A stretch of 37,761 nucleotides of DNA. Source: Magnetococcales bacterium. GTDB lineage: Bacteria; Pseudomonadota; Magnetococcia; Magnetococcales; DC0425bin3. A program made the translations under genes and the position numbers. The notes beneath the pieces were generated by a model. The model was not told where the DNA came from. It searched no databases and worked only from the letters and a program-made list of their open reading frames with translations. Location of the stretch: positions 1 to 37,761 of the forward strand of contig JADGCJ010000018.1 in assembly GCA_015229045.1 (NCBI GenBank). The letters run 5' to 3'. Below are positions 24,700 to 33,027 of this stretch, piece after piece (the first letter of the stretch is position 1; the number at the start of each line of letters is the position of its first letter).

Positions 24700-25638
24700 A
24701 TGAAATTCATCGACCCGCGCATCGATTTCGCCTTCAAAAAAATCTTCGGCAGCGACGATGCCAAGGACATTCTGATCAGTTTCCTGGAGAGCCTGCTGTG
24801 TCTGGAGGGAGATCGGCGTCTGGCCGAGGTGACCCTCCTCGATCCCTTCCTGGCACCCAAAATCAGGGAACTCAAACACTCGATCCTGGATGTCAAGTGT
24901 CGGGATCGGCGTGGCGTGACCTACATCGTCGAGATGCAGGTGCAAAAGGTGGCGGCTTTTCTCAAGCGCATCCAGTACAATGCCGCCAAGGCCTATGTCC
25001 ACCAGATCGACAGAGGGGATGACTATCCAAAGCCCAATCAGGTGATTGCCATCACGATCACCGATTTTCTCCTCTTCCAAGGCTTTGACCACGCCATCTC
25101 GCGCCACGAGTCCAGAGAGTCCCTCACCGGGCAGAGTTTTCTCCAGGATATCCTGCACTATTTCATCGAGTTACCCAAATTTACCAAAACCCTCGATGAA
25201 TCGATCAACATCATCGATCAATGGATCTTCTTCATCAAACATGCCGACTCGCTGCAAGAGATCCCGGCGCACATACACGCGCCGGAAATTCTCCATGCCT
25301 TTGAAAAAGCACGAGTCGCCAACATGACGCGCGAGGAGCTGGAACTCTACGACAATGCCGGTATCGCCATCACCGATGCCAGAGGCATGATCGAACTGGC
25401 CAGAGAAGAGGGAGAGGCCAGAGGAGAGGCCAGAGGCATCCAAAAAGGCCTGCGCGACGGGGCAATCCAAACCTTGCTTCTTCTGCTGCATCATCGCTTC
25501 GGCCCGGCACCGGATTGGGTCCAGGAGAGAATTGCCCAGGCCGATCTGGCAACATTGACCAGATGGACCGAAAATGTTTTGCACGCCGCATCGCCGGAAG
25601 CCGTTTTTACCTTAGAGGTCGCCCAGCGGCACCCCTAA
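24700..25638 (+). CDS. Rpn-family PD-(D/E)XK nuclease / putative transposase
   Basis: A protein of 312 residues of the Rpn/PDDEXK_2 family, recombination-promoting nucleases that often occur as many dispersed copies. The N-terminal MKFIDPRIDFAFKKIFGSDDAKDILISFL is diagnostic. The candidate active site is Asp64 in SILDVKCRDRRG with Glu78-x-Gln80 in YIVEMQ. A charged RE/GEARGEARG stretch (~residues 240-255) precedes a helical tail, as in relatives. The ATG at 24700 has GGAAA upstream and gives the family N terminus. It is an isolated gene, divergent from rpsB, and its 3' end is duplicated downstream. Confidence 0.87.
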   Translation: MKFIDPRIDFAFKKIFGSDDAKDILISFLESLLCLEGDRRLAEVTLLDPFLAPKIRELKHSILDVKCRDRRGVTYIVEMQVQKVAAFLKRIQYNAAKAYVHQIDRGDDYPKPNQVIAITITDFLLFQGFDHAISRHESRESLTGQSFLQDILHYFIELPKFTKTLDESINIIDQWIFFIKHADSLQEIPAHIHAPEILHAFEKARVANMTREELELYDNAGIAITDARGMIELAREEGEARGEARGIQKGLRDGAIQTLLLLLHHRFGPAPDWVQERIAQADLATLTRWTENVLHAASPEAVFTLEVAQRHP

Positions 25639-25832
25639 GCCGTTTTTACCGCAGAGGTCGCCCAGCGGCACCCCTGATCGAAGGGTGGAGGGAGGCTTCC
25701 CCCATCCGTGCAATGTCATACGCCGCATCGCCGGAAGCCGTTTTTACCGTAGAGGTCGCCCAGCGGCACCCCTGATCGGAGGGTGGAGGGAGGCTCCCCC
25801 CATCCATGCAATGTCAATTGCTGATTTCTTGT
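25598..25832 (+). repeat. Tandem copies of the nuclease gene's 3' end
   Basis: The last 13 codons (AAGCCGTTTTTACC... to ...CAGCGGCACCCCT) recur three times. The first copy (from 25598) is the true gene end. The second starts at 25637, exactly 39 bases later and overlapping the stop codon. The third starts at 25735, 98 bases further on, and also restores the preceding text encoding AASPEAVF. Copies 2 and 3 share a further ~55 bases (GGGTGGAGGGAGGCT...). This is a remnant of tandem duplication or repeated cassette exchange. Confidence 0.85.
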
Positions 25833-25860
25833 TGAAGGTTTTGCATAAGACCCCTACACT
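25832..25860 (+). promoter_or_regulatory. Candidate promoter for the qmo operon
   Basis: TTGAAG (25832-25837) and TACACT (25855-25860) are spaced by 17 bases. The remaining stretch up to 25999 is clearly richer in A and T than the surroundings and holds the short inverted pair AGCCGA/TCGGCT (~25902-25931), which could be an operator. No gene was seen in 25639-25999. Confidence 0.4.
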
Positions 25861-25999
25861 CCCCATTTAAGGAAATGCGAATATAAGCGAATGGTTAATC
25901 AGCCGATTCTATTAAACATAAAATTCGGCTATTGAGAATCTTTACGTTGACGAATCCGGATCGGAAGCAGCCTTTCCATCATCCTCTCGGAGGTGAAAC

Positions 26000-27271
26000 A
26001 TGACGAGTGGCAACGCCGCAAGCCAAACAATACTGGTCGTCGGCGGCGGCATGAGCGGTCTGACCGCCGCCCTGGAGGCTGCCGAAGTGGGACACGAGGT
26101 CGTTCTCGTGGAAAAAAGCCCCTACCTCGGTGGTCGCGTGGCGCAGCACAGCAAATATTTTCCAAAATTGTGCAGTCCCAACTGCGGTTTGGAAATCAAC
26201 TATCAAAGGATCCGGAACAACCCCCGGATCACCTTCCATACTTTGACGGAAGTGGAGAACATTCAAGGAGCAACGGGGAATTACACCGTCCGTCTCCGGC
26301 AAAATCCACGTTTCGTCAACCATAAATGCACAAGCTGCGGGGATTGTGCCAAGGTCTGCGACACAGAGATTCCCAACACCTTCGACTTTGGGCTGGGCAC
26401 CACCAAAGCCATTCATGGCGGGCACGCAATGGCCTTCCCCAATCGCTACGTCATGGATGCGGAGTTTGCCAAAACCGAGGCCGCCCGCAAGCTGGTCGAA
26501 GTCTGCAAAGTAGGCGCCATCGAGCCGGACATGGCTGCCAAAAATGTCGATCTCTCCGTGGGAGCCATCATCTGGGCCACGGGTTGGCAACCTTACGATG
26601 CCAAAAAAATCCGTCCCTACGGCTTTGGCCAGTATGCCAACGTCACCACCAACATGCGCTTTGAACGCATGGCAGCCCCTTTTGGACCGAGCCAGGGCAA
26701 AATCCAGCGCCCCTCCGACGGCAAGGAACCAACCAGCATTGCCTTCATTCAATGCGCCGGCTCCCGGGACCACAACTACCTCCCCTTCTGTTCCCGGATT
26801 TGTTGTCTCGCTTCCATGAAGCAGGCCACCTATGTCCGCAGCCAATATCCGGACGCCAAGGTGACCATTTTCTACATCGACCTGCGGGCCATGGATCGTT
26901 ATGAGGCCTTCCAAAAGAAGGTCGAAGCCGATCCGAACATTCGCTGGATCAAATCCAAACCGGCCCGCATCGAAGAGGAGGCCACCACCGGCAATCCCAT
27001 CGTCATCGGCGAAGATACCCTGACCGGGGTGCGTTATCGGGAAAATTTTGACATGGTGGTGCTGGCGACGGGTATGGAACCAAACTCTGCCGGACAACCT
27101 GTCCCGGCGGCCAATGTTCCCGTGGATGATTACGGATTCGTGGTCAACGCCGGCGGTGGGATCATCTCGGTCGGATGCGCTGCCGGTCCGTTGGATGTGG
27201 CCGGATCGGTTCAGTCCGCCACTGCGGCCGCCCTGAAAGCGATCCAGAGTCTGGCCCAAGCGAAAGGATAA
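26000..27271 (+). CDS. qmoA: QmoA-like FAD/iron-sulfur subunit (HdrA family)
   Basis: A flavoprotein of 423 residues related to HdrA, the smaller flavin subunit of the quinone-interacting membrane-bound oxidoreductase that exchanges electrons with APS reductase. An FAD-binding VVGGGMSGLTAALEA starts at residue 13 and PKLCSPNCGLEINYQRI follows. One [4Fe-4S] motif, CTSCGDCAKVC (Cys110, 113, 116, 120), is present, as expected for QmoA. A strong GGAGGTG site precedes the ATG at 26000. No aprBA genes are adjacent in the window, although they usually accompany qmo. Confidence 0.88.
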   Translation: MTSGNAASQTILVVGGGMSGLTAALEAAEVGHEVVLVEKSPYLGGRVAQHSKYFPKLCSPNCGLEINYQRIRNNPRITFHTLTEVENIQGATGNYTVRLRQNPRFVNHKCTSCGDCAKVCDTEIPNTFDFGLGTTKAIHGGHAMAFPNRYVMDAEFAKTEAARKLVEVCKVGAIEPDMAAKNVDLSVGAIIWATGWQPYDAKKIRPYGFGQYANVTTNMRFERMAAPFGPSQGKIQRPSDGKEPTSIAFIQCAGSRDHNYLPFCSRICCLASMKQATYVRSQYPDAKVTIFYIDLRAMDRYEAFQKKVEADPNIRWIKSKPARIEEEATTGNPIVIGEDTLTGVRYRENFDMVVLATGMEPNSAGQPVPAANVPVDDYGFVVNAGGGIISVGCAAGPLDVAGSVQSATAAALKAIQSLAQAKG

Positions 27272-27277
27272 GGGACG

Positions 27278-29482
27278 ATGGAAGATACAAAGATCGGCTG
27301 TTACATCTGCACCGGCTGCGGGATTGGTGATGCCCTCGACATCGATGCCCTGAAAAAAGTCGCCCAGAAGGAACAGAAGATACCCGTTGTCAAAAATCAT
27401 GAATTCCTGTGCGGCGCCGAGGGTCTGGAAACCATCCGCAAGGATATGGCCAATGAAGGGGTCAATACCCTGGTGATCGCGGCCTGCTCCCCGAGAGAGC
27501 AGGTGGAGGCCTTCCGTCTGGGCGCTCCGCTCATGGATCGGGTCAGCCTCCGCGAGATGGTGGTATGGGCTACCACCGTGGCCGAAGGGGATGCAACCGC
27601 CGAAGAGGATCGGCAAATGCTGGCCGAAGACAACCTCCGCATGGGGTGCGTCAAGGTCAAGAAAATGAACCCGCCCGTTCCCTTCCAGGATCCCGGCTTT
27701 TCCAAGGACATCCTCGTGGTGGGTGGCGGCATCGCCGGTTTGACGGCGGCGCGGGAGATGGCCACTGCCGGATATCAGGTCATCCTGGTGGAAAAAGCGG
27801 CGCAACTGGGAGGGAAAGTGGCCGAGATGCACAAGATCTCCGCCAGCAAGCCTCCCTATCGTGACCCGCAACCCAATCCGATCCAGGATGTGATCGGCGC
27901 CGTGCAGGGTAACACCAAGATCAAAGTCCTCACCAACACCACGGTCAAAATGACCGCCGGTGCCCCGGGACTCTTCGACGTCACCCTGAACAGCCAAGGC
28001 AAAGAGACAACCATCCGGGTAGGCGCCATCGTTGTCACCACCGGCTACAATCTCTACGATCCCGGCAAACTCGGCCACCTCGGCCACGGCGTCTCCCCGG
28101 ATGTCATCACGAGTCTGGAGTTCGAGGCCATGGCCAAGGCCGGCAAGATCGTCCGCAAATCGGACGGCCAACCTGCCAAGCGCGTGGCTTTCTCCCTGTG
28201 CGCCGGACAACGCGACACCAATCACCTGGAGTACTGCTCCGGCGCCTGTTGCGTCTACTCCATGAAACAGGCCCGTTACGTCCAGGAACTCTATCCCGAC
28301 GGCTCCGCCTACGTCGTCTACCAGGAGATCCGCACCCCGGGTCAAATGGAGGATTTCTATCGCGGTGCCCAGGATGCCGGTACGGTCTTCATCAAAGGGG
28401 ATATCCAAAAGGTCGCCAAGAGCAACAACGGCCTGACCCTCGACGTCAAGGACAAACTCCTGCGCAGCCAGGAAAACCTGGACGTGGACCTCCTGGTCCT
28501 GGCCAATGGCATGGTGCCCAACATTGACGCCCAGGATCCCAACGTGCCCTCGCCGGTCGGCAAGGACCAGGATACGAGCGGTTTTGTCCTGAATCTGCAA
28601 TATCGGCAAGGCCCCAGTCTGCCCGCCCTGAAATGGGGCTTCCCTGATTCACACTTCATCTGCTTCCCCTATGAAACCCGGCGCACAGGCATCTACGCTG
28701 CCGGTCCGGTGCGTCGACCCATGGGGATCGCCGCCAGCATCACCGATGCCACCGGCGCCGCCCTGAAAGCCATCCAGTCGGTCGAATCCGTGGTGCGGGG
28801 AGCGGCTGTCCACCCCCGGGCCGGGGATCTCTCCTATCCCTCGTTCCGTATCGAGGGGTGTACCCAGTGCAAGCGCTGTACGGAAGAGTGTCCTTTCGGC
28901 GCCATCAACGAGGACGAAAAGGGCAACCCCCTGTTCAATCCGACCCGCTGTCGGCGTTGCAGCACCTGCATGGGGGCCTGTCCCCAAAAGATCATCTCCT
29001 TCGCCAACTATTCGGTGGACATGATCGGCTCCATGCTCAAGGCCTGCGAAGTTCCCGAAGAGGATGAGGAGAAACCGCGGATCCTGGTCTTCTGCTGCGA
29101 AAACGACGCCTACCCCGCCCTGGACATGGCGGCACGCAATCGCTCCGTCTGGAGTCCCTATGTGCGCATCATCCCCCTGCGCTGCATGGGATCGATGAAC
29201 CTGGTCTGGATCGCCGATGCCATGTCGAGCGGCTGGGACGGCGTCCTGCTCATGGGCTGCCGCCACGGCGACGACTATCAGTGCCACAACGTCCGCGGCT
29301 CGGCTCTTGCGGAGATCCGCCTGAGCAAGGTCTCCGAAACCTTGGAAAAGCTCAAACTGGAGTCGGAACGGGTGCGCATGCTGGAAGTGAATATCATGGA
29401 TGCAGGCACTCTGCCGGGACTGATCAACAATTTCGTCGATAACCTGGTGAAACTGGGACCGAACCCCTTCAAGGAGTTCTGA
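27278..29482 (+). CDS. qmoB: QmoB-like flavin/iron-sulfur subunit with C-terminal MvhD-type domain
   Basis: A protein of 734 residues. The N-terminal GCYICTGCGIGDALDI and the FLCG/AACSPRE segments match QmoB/HdrA, followed by an FAD-binding motif (ILVVGGGIAGLTAARE, ~145-160). Two [4Fe-4S] motifs lie at CTQCKRCTEECP (from Cys528) and CRRCSTCMGACP (from Cys558). The last ~150 residues form an MvhD/FrhD-like domain (FCCENDAYPALDMA, GCRHGDDYQCHN). The HdrA-MvhD architecture is characteristic of QmoB and of proteins discussed for electron bifurcation or confurcation. It starts seven bases after qmoA. Confidence 0.9.
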   Translation: MEDTKIGCYICTGCGIGDALDIDALKKVAQKEQKIPVVKNHEFLCGAEGLETIRKDMANEGVNTLVIAACSPREQVEAFRLGAPLMDRVSLREMVVWATTVAEGDATAEEDRQMLAEDNLRMGCVKVKKMNPPVPFQDPGFSKDILVVGGGIAGLTAAREMATAGYQVILVEKAAQLGGKVAEMHKISASKPPYRDPQPNPIQDVIGAVQGNTKIKVLTNTTVKMTAGAPGLFDVTLNSQGKETTIRVGAIVVTTGYNLYDPGKLGHLGHGVSPDVITSLEFEAMAKAGKIVRKSDGQPAKRVAFSLCAGQRDTNHLEYCSGACCVYSMKQARYVQELYPDGSAYVVYQEIRTPGQMEDFYRGAQDAGTVFIKGDIQKVAKSNNGLTLDVKDKLLRSQENLDVDLLVLANGMVPNIDAQDPNVPSPVGKDQDTSGFVLNLQYRQGPSLPALKWGFPDSHFICFPYETRRTGIYAAGPVRRPMGIAASITDATGAALKAIQSVESVVRGAAVHPRAGDLSYPSFRIEGCTQCKRCTEECPFGAINEDEKGNPLFNPTRCRRCSTCMGACPQKIISFANYSVDMIGSMLKACEVPEEDEEKPRILVFCCENDAYPALDMAARNRSVWSPYVRIIPLRCMGSMNLVWIADAMSSGWDGVLLMGCRHGDDYQCHNVRGSALAEIRLSKVSETLEKLKLESERVRMLEVNIMDAGTLPGLINNFVDNLVKLGPNPFKEF

Positions 29483-29534
29483 TTGGTTCCCGGATCCGCA
29501 AGGTTGCACAATATTCTGGCAGGAGATCGAAAAT

Positions 29535-30125
29535 ATGGCTTATAACCTGTCGTTTGCCCGGGAGGTGTATAAAAACGCCGAGATGGGGCACTGGATCAAG
29601 ATGTGCATGCAGTGCGGCGTCTGCTCCGGTTCCTGTCCCCTGGGACCGCATTGGGAGTTTGGCCCGCGACAAATCTTTCAGATGGTGCGGGCCGGCAAGG
29701 AAGATGAAATCCTGAAAAGCAGTTCCATGTGGATGTGCACCTCCTGTTATAACTGCATCGCCCGTTGCCCCCGGGGGCTGCCCATCACCCACATTGTCCA
29801 TGGTCTGGCCCGCTATGCCATAGAAAAAAATCGGGTCGACCCCAACCAAACCACCCAGCGTTTTGCCACCCGGGTGTTTTGGAACAACATCACCAAAACA
29901 GGTCGTGTCGGCGAGGCCGGACTCTCCATGCACCTGTACTTCATTGACGGCATCGGCCAGGGGGTCAGCAATGTCCTGGAAATGAAGGAAGTGGCCCTGG
30001 GCATGCTCAAGACCGGGAGACTCAATCCCATCCCGATCCGGGGCAAAATCAAAGGCTATGACGGCTTCAAGAAAATGCTGGACAAAGCCTTTGAACTGGA
30101 AAGCAAAAGGGAGGCTGCAAAATGA
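29535..30125 (+). CDS. hdrC: HdrC-like iron-sulfur subunit
   Basis: A soluble protein of 196 residues with two classical [4Fe-4S] motifs, CMQCGVCSGSCPLG (Cys24, 27, 30, 34) and CTSCYNCIARCPRG (Cys68, 71, 74, 78), as in heterodisulfide reductase subunit C. It corresponds to the N-terminal half of QmoC, but the cytochrome-b-like membrane half of QmoC is absent and no transmembrane segment is seen. It should pass electrons between QmoAB and HdrB. The stop overlaps the hdrB start (ATGA). Confidence 0.88.
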   Translation: MAYNLSFAREVYKNAEMGHWIKMCMQCGVCSGSCPLGPHWEFGPRQIFQMVRAGKEDEILKSSSMWMCTSCYNCIARCPRGLPITHIVHGLARYAIEKNRVDPNQTTQRFATRVFWNNITKTGRVGEAGLSMHLYFIDGIGQGVSNVLEMKEVALGMLKTGRLNPIPIRGKIKGYDGFKKMLDKAFELESKREAAK

Positions 30126-31006
30126 AGGAATACGCCTTTTATCCGGGTTGCAGCTCGGAAAAGATGGCCTCTGCGGCCAATATGGAAAACTCGGTCCATG
30201 CCATGTGCCGCATCCTGGACATCCATCTCAAGGAGATCGATGACTGGAACTGTTGCAGCGCCTCCATCGGTTATGCCGGGGGAGGACAGCTCCCCCGCAT
30301 GGCCCTGACAGCGCGCAATTTTGCCCTGGCGCAGAAGCAGCAACCAGGCAAGGAGGTGGTCGCCACCTGCGCCGCCTGCTGGCTGGCCCTGCGCGAAACC
30401 CAGGAACGCATCGAGGAAGAGCCTCACATCAAAGCCGACCTCGACACCGCCCTCGCCGCTGCCGGTCTCACCTACGACGGACACATCAAGAGTCGGCACC
30501 TCGTCGAGGTCCTCATCGAGGATATTGGCTGGGACACCTTGAAATCCAAGGTAAAAAAACCCCTCACCGGCCTGAAAGCAGCCGGTTATGTGGGGTGCCA
30601 GACCAACCGGCCTTTCGGTGTCGCCGGAGACAACTTTGAAAATCCCCTGTACCTGGACAAAATGATCGCCGCGACCGGGGCGACCGCCGTCCCCTTCCCG
30701 AAAAAGGTGGCTTGCTGCGGCGGTGCTCTGGCCTTCTCGGAGAACGAGAAGGCTTGTGCCCTGATCAAGGAGATTCTGCAATCGGCGGTGGACAACGGCG
30801 CCGAGGTGATCGTCACCCCATGTCCTGTGTGCCAGCTGAACGTCGAGGTCTACCAGGGCAAAGTCAACAAAATGTTTGGCACCCACTTTAACATTCCGGT
30901 GCTTTACTATTCGCAACTTTTCGTCCTCGCCTGGGGAGGCAGTTGGCAGGAAGCGGCTCTGCACCAGCAGGTCATCCCGGCCGATGTGATGAAAAGATTC
31001 GCTTGA
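30122..31006 (+). CDS. hdrB: HdrB-like subunit with two CCG domains
   Basis: A soluble protein of 294 residues of the heterodisulfide reductase subunit B family. Both cysteine-rich CCG domains are complete: Cys10, Cys44-Cys45, Cys83/Cys86, and Cys159, Cys198-Cys199, Cys234/Cys237. These bind the non-cubane clusters that act on disulfides in HdrB. In Gram-positive sulfate reducers an HdrBC pair is known to replace QmoC next to qmoAB, and this operon has the same arrangement. It is the last gene before a strong terminator. The natural substrate here is unknown. Confidence 0.88.
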   Translation: MKEYAFYPGCSSEKMASAANMENSVHAMCRILDIHLKEIDDWNCCSASIGYAGGGQLPRMALTARNFALAQKQQPGKEVVATCAACWLALRETQERIEEEPHIKADLDTALAAAGLTYDGHIKSRHLVEVLIEDIGWDTLKSKVKKPLTGLKAAGYVGCQTNRPFGVAGDNFENPLYLDKMIAATGATAVPFPKKVACCGGALAFSENEKACALIKEILQSAVDNGAEVIVTPCPVCQLNVEVYQGKVNKMFGTHFNIPVLYYSQLFVLAWGGSWQEAALHQQVIPADVMKRFA

Positions 31007-31046
31007 CCTCCCCCTGGTCTTGACCAGTCAGGTTGCGCCTGTACGC

Positions 31047-31080
31047 AAAACCCGGGGCATGTTGTCCCCGGGTTTTTTAT
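31047..31080 (+). terminator. Intrinsic terminator of the qmo-hdr operon
   Basis: AAAACCCGGGG (31047-31057) and CCCCGGGTTTT (31066-31076) form a perfect 11-bp stem with an 8-base loop, continuing into a T run. It lies 40 bases after the hdrB stop. The remaining gap to 31274 shows only a weak hairpin (CCTGTTTTGAACAGG) and no gene. Confidence 0.93.
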
Positions 31081-31274
31081 TGCGTCAAACGCCCTGAAAA
31101 TGCGCGGTCAAAGGAAAAACATGCGGTGACAAACGAACCATGGATCAAAGGGCGGAGACAGGATACTCTGTGACCCGATGTCCGCTGGAAAATCACCTGT
31201 TTTGAACAGGCGGAACCCGTATCATGTGCCCATTCTGACCAAGCCTGGATTTCTTGACGACAGGGACGATGCCC

Positions 31275-32975
31275 ATGGACCATACAGTCATGAAACCTGA
31301 TCATCGCGTCTCTTTTCGGCGTTTGCGAACGATGCTTTGTATCGGGGTCTGGAGCGTGCTGCTCCTCACTCCAGGAGTGGCACTCGCCTTCCGGGTTGGA
31401 ACGCTGGATGTTCAGAGCGGACCTGGAAAGCCCTTTGTGGCACAGTTCGCCATCATCCCCGAACCTGGAGAGAAGATGTCCGATCTGCATATGGGGAACA
31501 GATCGGATTATCACCTTCTGGGTTTGCGCTATCTTGAGGCCTCGGCCAATTTTCAGGTCTCGATCAAGGGATCGGGAAAAGACCTGCGGGCCGTCGTCAC
31601 CGGCTCCGGACCGGCCCCGCAGGATGGTTTTGATCTGGTCCTGACCGTCTCTTCCGACAAACAGACCCGGTTTCCACAATTTTCCGTTGACTGGCCAACC
31701 AGCAAGACTCTCCCGCAAAGCGGAACCGGCGCCCCTGTACGTTCCCCCCCCCCCTCGACCAATGTGGGAAAACCCTCCCCGCAACGTGTTTCTGCGCCGG
31801 AAGTAGCCCAATATGGTTCACAAAGCCCAGTCCCGACAACTACAGCCGCTGCCCCGCCACAAAAGGCCCCACCGCAGAGCCCGTCAACGACCAACTCCAT
31901 CAAGACATCCCCTCCACCTCCCGGCCCAACATCAGCCGGCGTGGCCAAAACAGACTCTCGTAATCAGGTCCCCACCATCGAGGTTGTCGAGGTCTCTTCT
32001 CCCTCGCGTAACCGCGTTGTCAATCCTGTTGCCGGGGTGGATGGTATCGATGCCACGGCCAGCAACTTCCTCGCCGGTGCCCGCAACGCGAAGGCGACTT
32101 CCGGCACAACCAGAGGGGCCGCCCCGCCTGTCGTCGAGCCGACTCCCGTGCGCCCGGCCCGCGACCCGGCAGAAAAAAACCTGCCCGCCATGGTGGCACC
32201 CTATCAGGAACAGCTGCCCCGCCTGACCTCCCAGTTCGAGGAGACCAAGACCGCCCTGCGCCAGGTCGAGACGCGCCTGAAAAAGTTGGAAGAGAAACCT
32301 GAACCCGTCGCTGCACCCTCTCCCGCAGGCTCGGCCAACCTGGAAAAGCGTGTCGCCCAGCTTGAGGACACCGTGGGACGGCCCGTCAGCCAGGAGGAGG
32401 AGGTCGCCGCCGAGCACCAGCGTCAACAACGCATGGAACAGATGGATCGACGCATCAAGGAGCTTGAACGGGTCATCCTCTCCCGCCGTCCGGACAATGC
32501 CTCGGTAAAGTCGGCGGATAACCAACCGCTACCGTCCGTTGCGGAAAAAGCAGAAAAAGAGGCAGCCTCCTCCCTCCTCCCGACTGCCCAGGAGACGGAT
32601 TCCGGCCACGTTCCACCTGGATGGAAAACCTATTTCCTCTCCGTGATGCACCAGATGCTGGATGCCCACGGCACCACCCTCGGATGGAGTGTGGGCATCT
32701 TCTTGTTCCTGATGCTCCTGTGGAGAGGATATCGGAACAGTCGCAATCTGGGGGGAGAGATCTCCATCCGTAAACGCCCCGGACGTACTCCACGTTTCCG
32801 CTCCTCTACCATGCGCCCCTCTGAAAACAAAGGATTGCCGAGGAGTGTCGAACCCTCGTTTTCATCCACGGCGACCCTTTATCCGACCTCTGACCTGGAT
32901 GAGGCGGTTGGTGAAGTCATCATCCGCAGCAAAGGCAACGTTACCAACGAGTGGCCAGGAAACAAACCATCTTGA
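31275..32975 (+). CDS. FimV-like inner-membrane/periplasmic protein
   Basis: A protein of 566 residues. A signal peptide (cleavage after GVALA, residue ~38) leads into a FimV N-terminal-type beta domain (FRVGTLDVQSGPGKPFVAQFAI). A long Pro/Ser/Thr-rich linker follows to ~residue 300. Next comes a coiled coil (~310-400, with LTSQFEETKTALRQVETRLKKLEE and RIKELERVI), a single transmembrane helix near 469-490 (LGWSVGIFLFLMLLW), and a basic cytoplasmic tail. FimV proteins organise polar structures and pili; no LysM or TPR segment was noticed here. The ATG at 31275 is preferred (AGGGA eight bases upstream) over in-frame starts at 31254 and 31269. Confidence 0.75.
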   Translation: MDHTVMKPDHRVSFRRLRTMLCIGVWSVLLLTPGVALAFRVGTLDVQSGPGKPFVAQFAIIPEPGEKMSDLHMGNRSDYHLLGLRYLEASANFQVSIKGSGKDLRAVVTGSGPAPQDGFDLVLTVSSDKQTRFPQFSVDWPTSKTLPQSGTGAPVRSPPPSTNVGKPSPQRVSAPEVAQYGSQSPVPTTTAAAPPQKAPPQSPSTTNSIKTSPPPPGPTSAGVAKTDSRNQVPTIEVVEVSSPSRNRVVNPVAGVDGIDATASNFLAGARNAKATSGTTRGAAPPVVEPTPVRPARDPAEKNLPAMVAPYQEQLPRLTSQFEETKTALRQVETRLKKLEEKPEPVAAPSPAGSANLEKRVAQLEDTVGRPVSQEEEVAAEHQRQQRMEQMDRRIKELERVILSRRPDNASVKSADNQPLPSVAEKAEKEAASSLLPTAQETDSGHVPPGWKTYFLSVMHQMLDAHGTTLGWSVGIFLFLMLLWRGYRNSRNLGGEISIRKRPGRTPRFRSSTMRPSENKGLPRSVEPSFSSTATLYPTSDLDEAVGEVIIRSKGNVTNEWPGNKPS

Positions 32976-33027
32976 CCGCAACGACCACAACAACACCGTC
33001 CCGCGCTGACCAAACAGAGGCAACTGT

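Noticed and set aside
25979..28609. Minus-strand open frame of 876 residues opposite qmoA and qmoB
   Set aside because: Both sense genes carry complete cofactor motifs, while the antisense frame has Gly/His/Asp-rich text without domains or a ribosome site.
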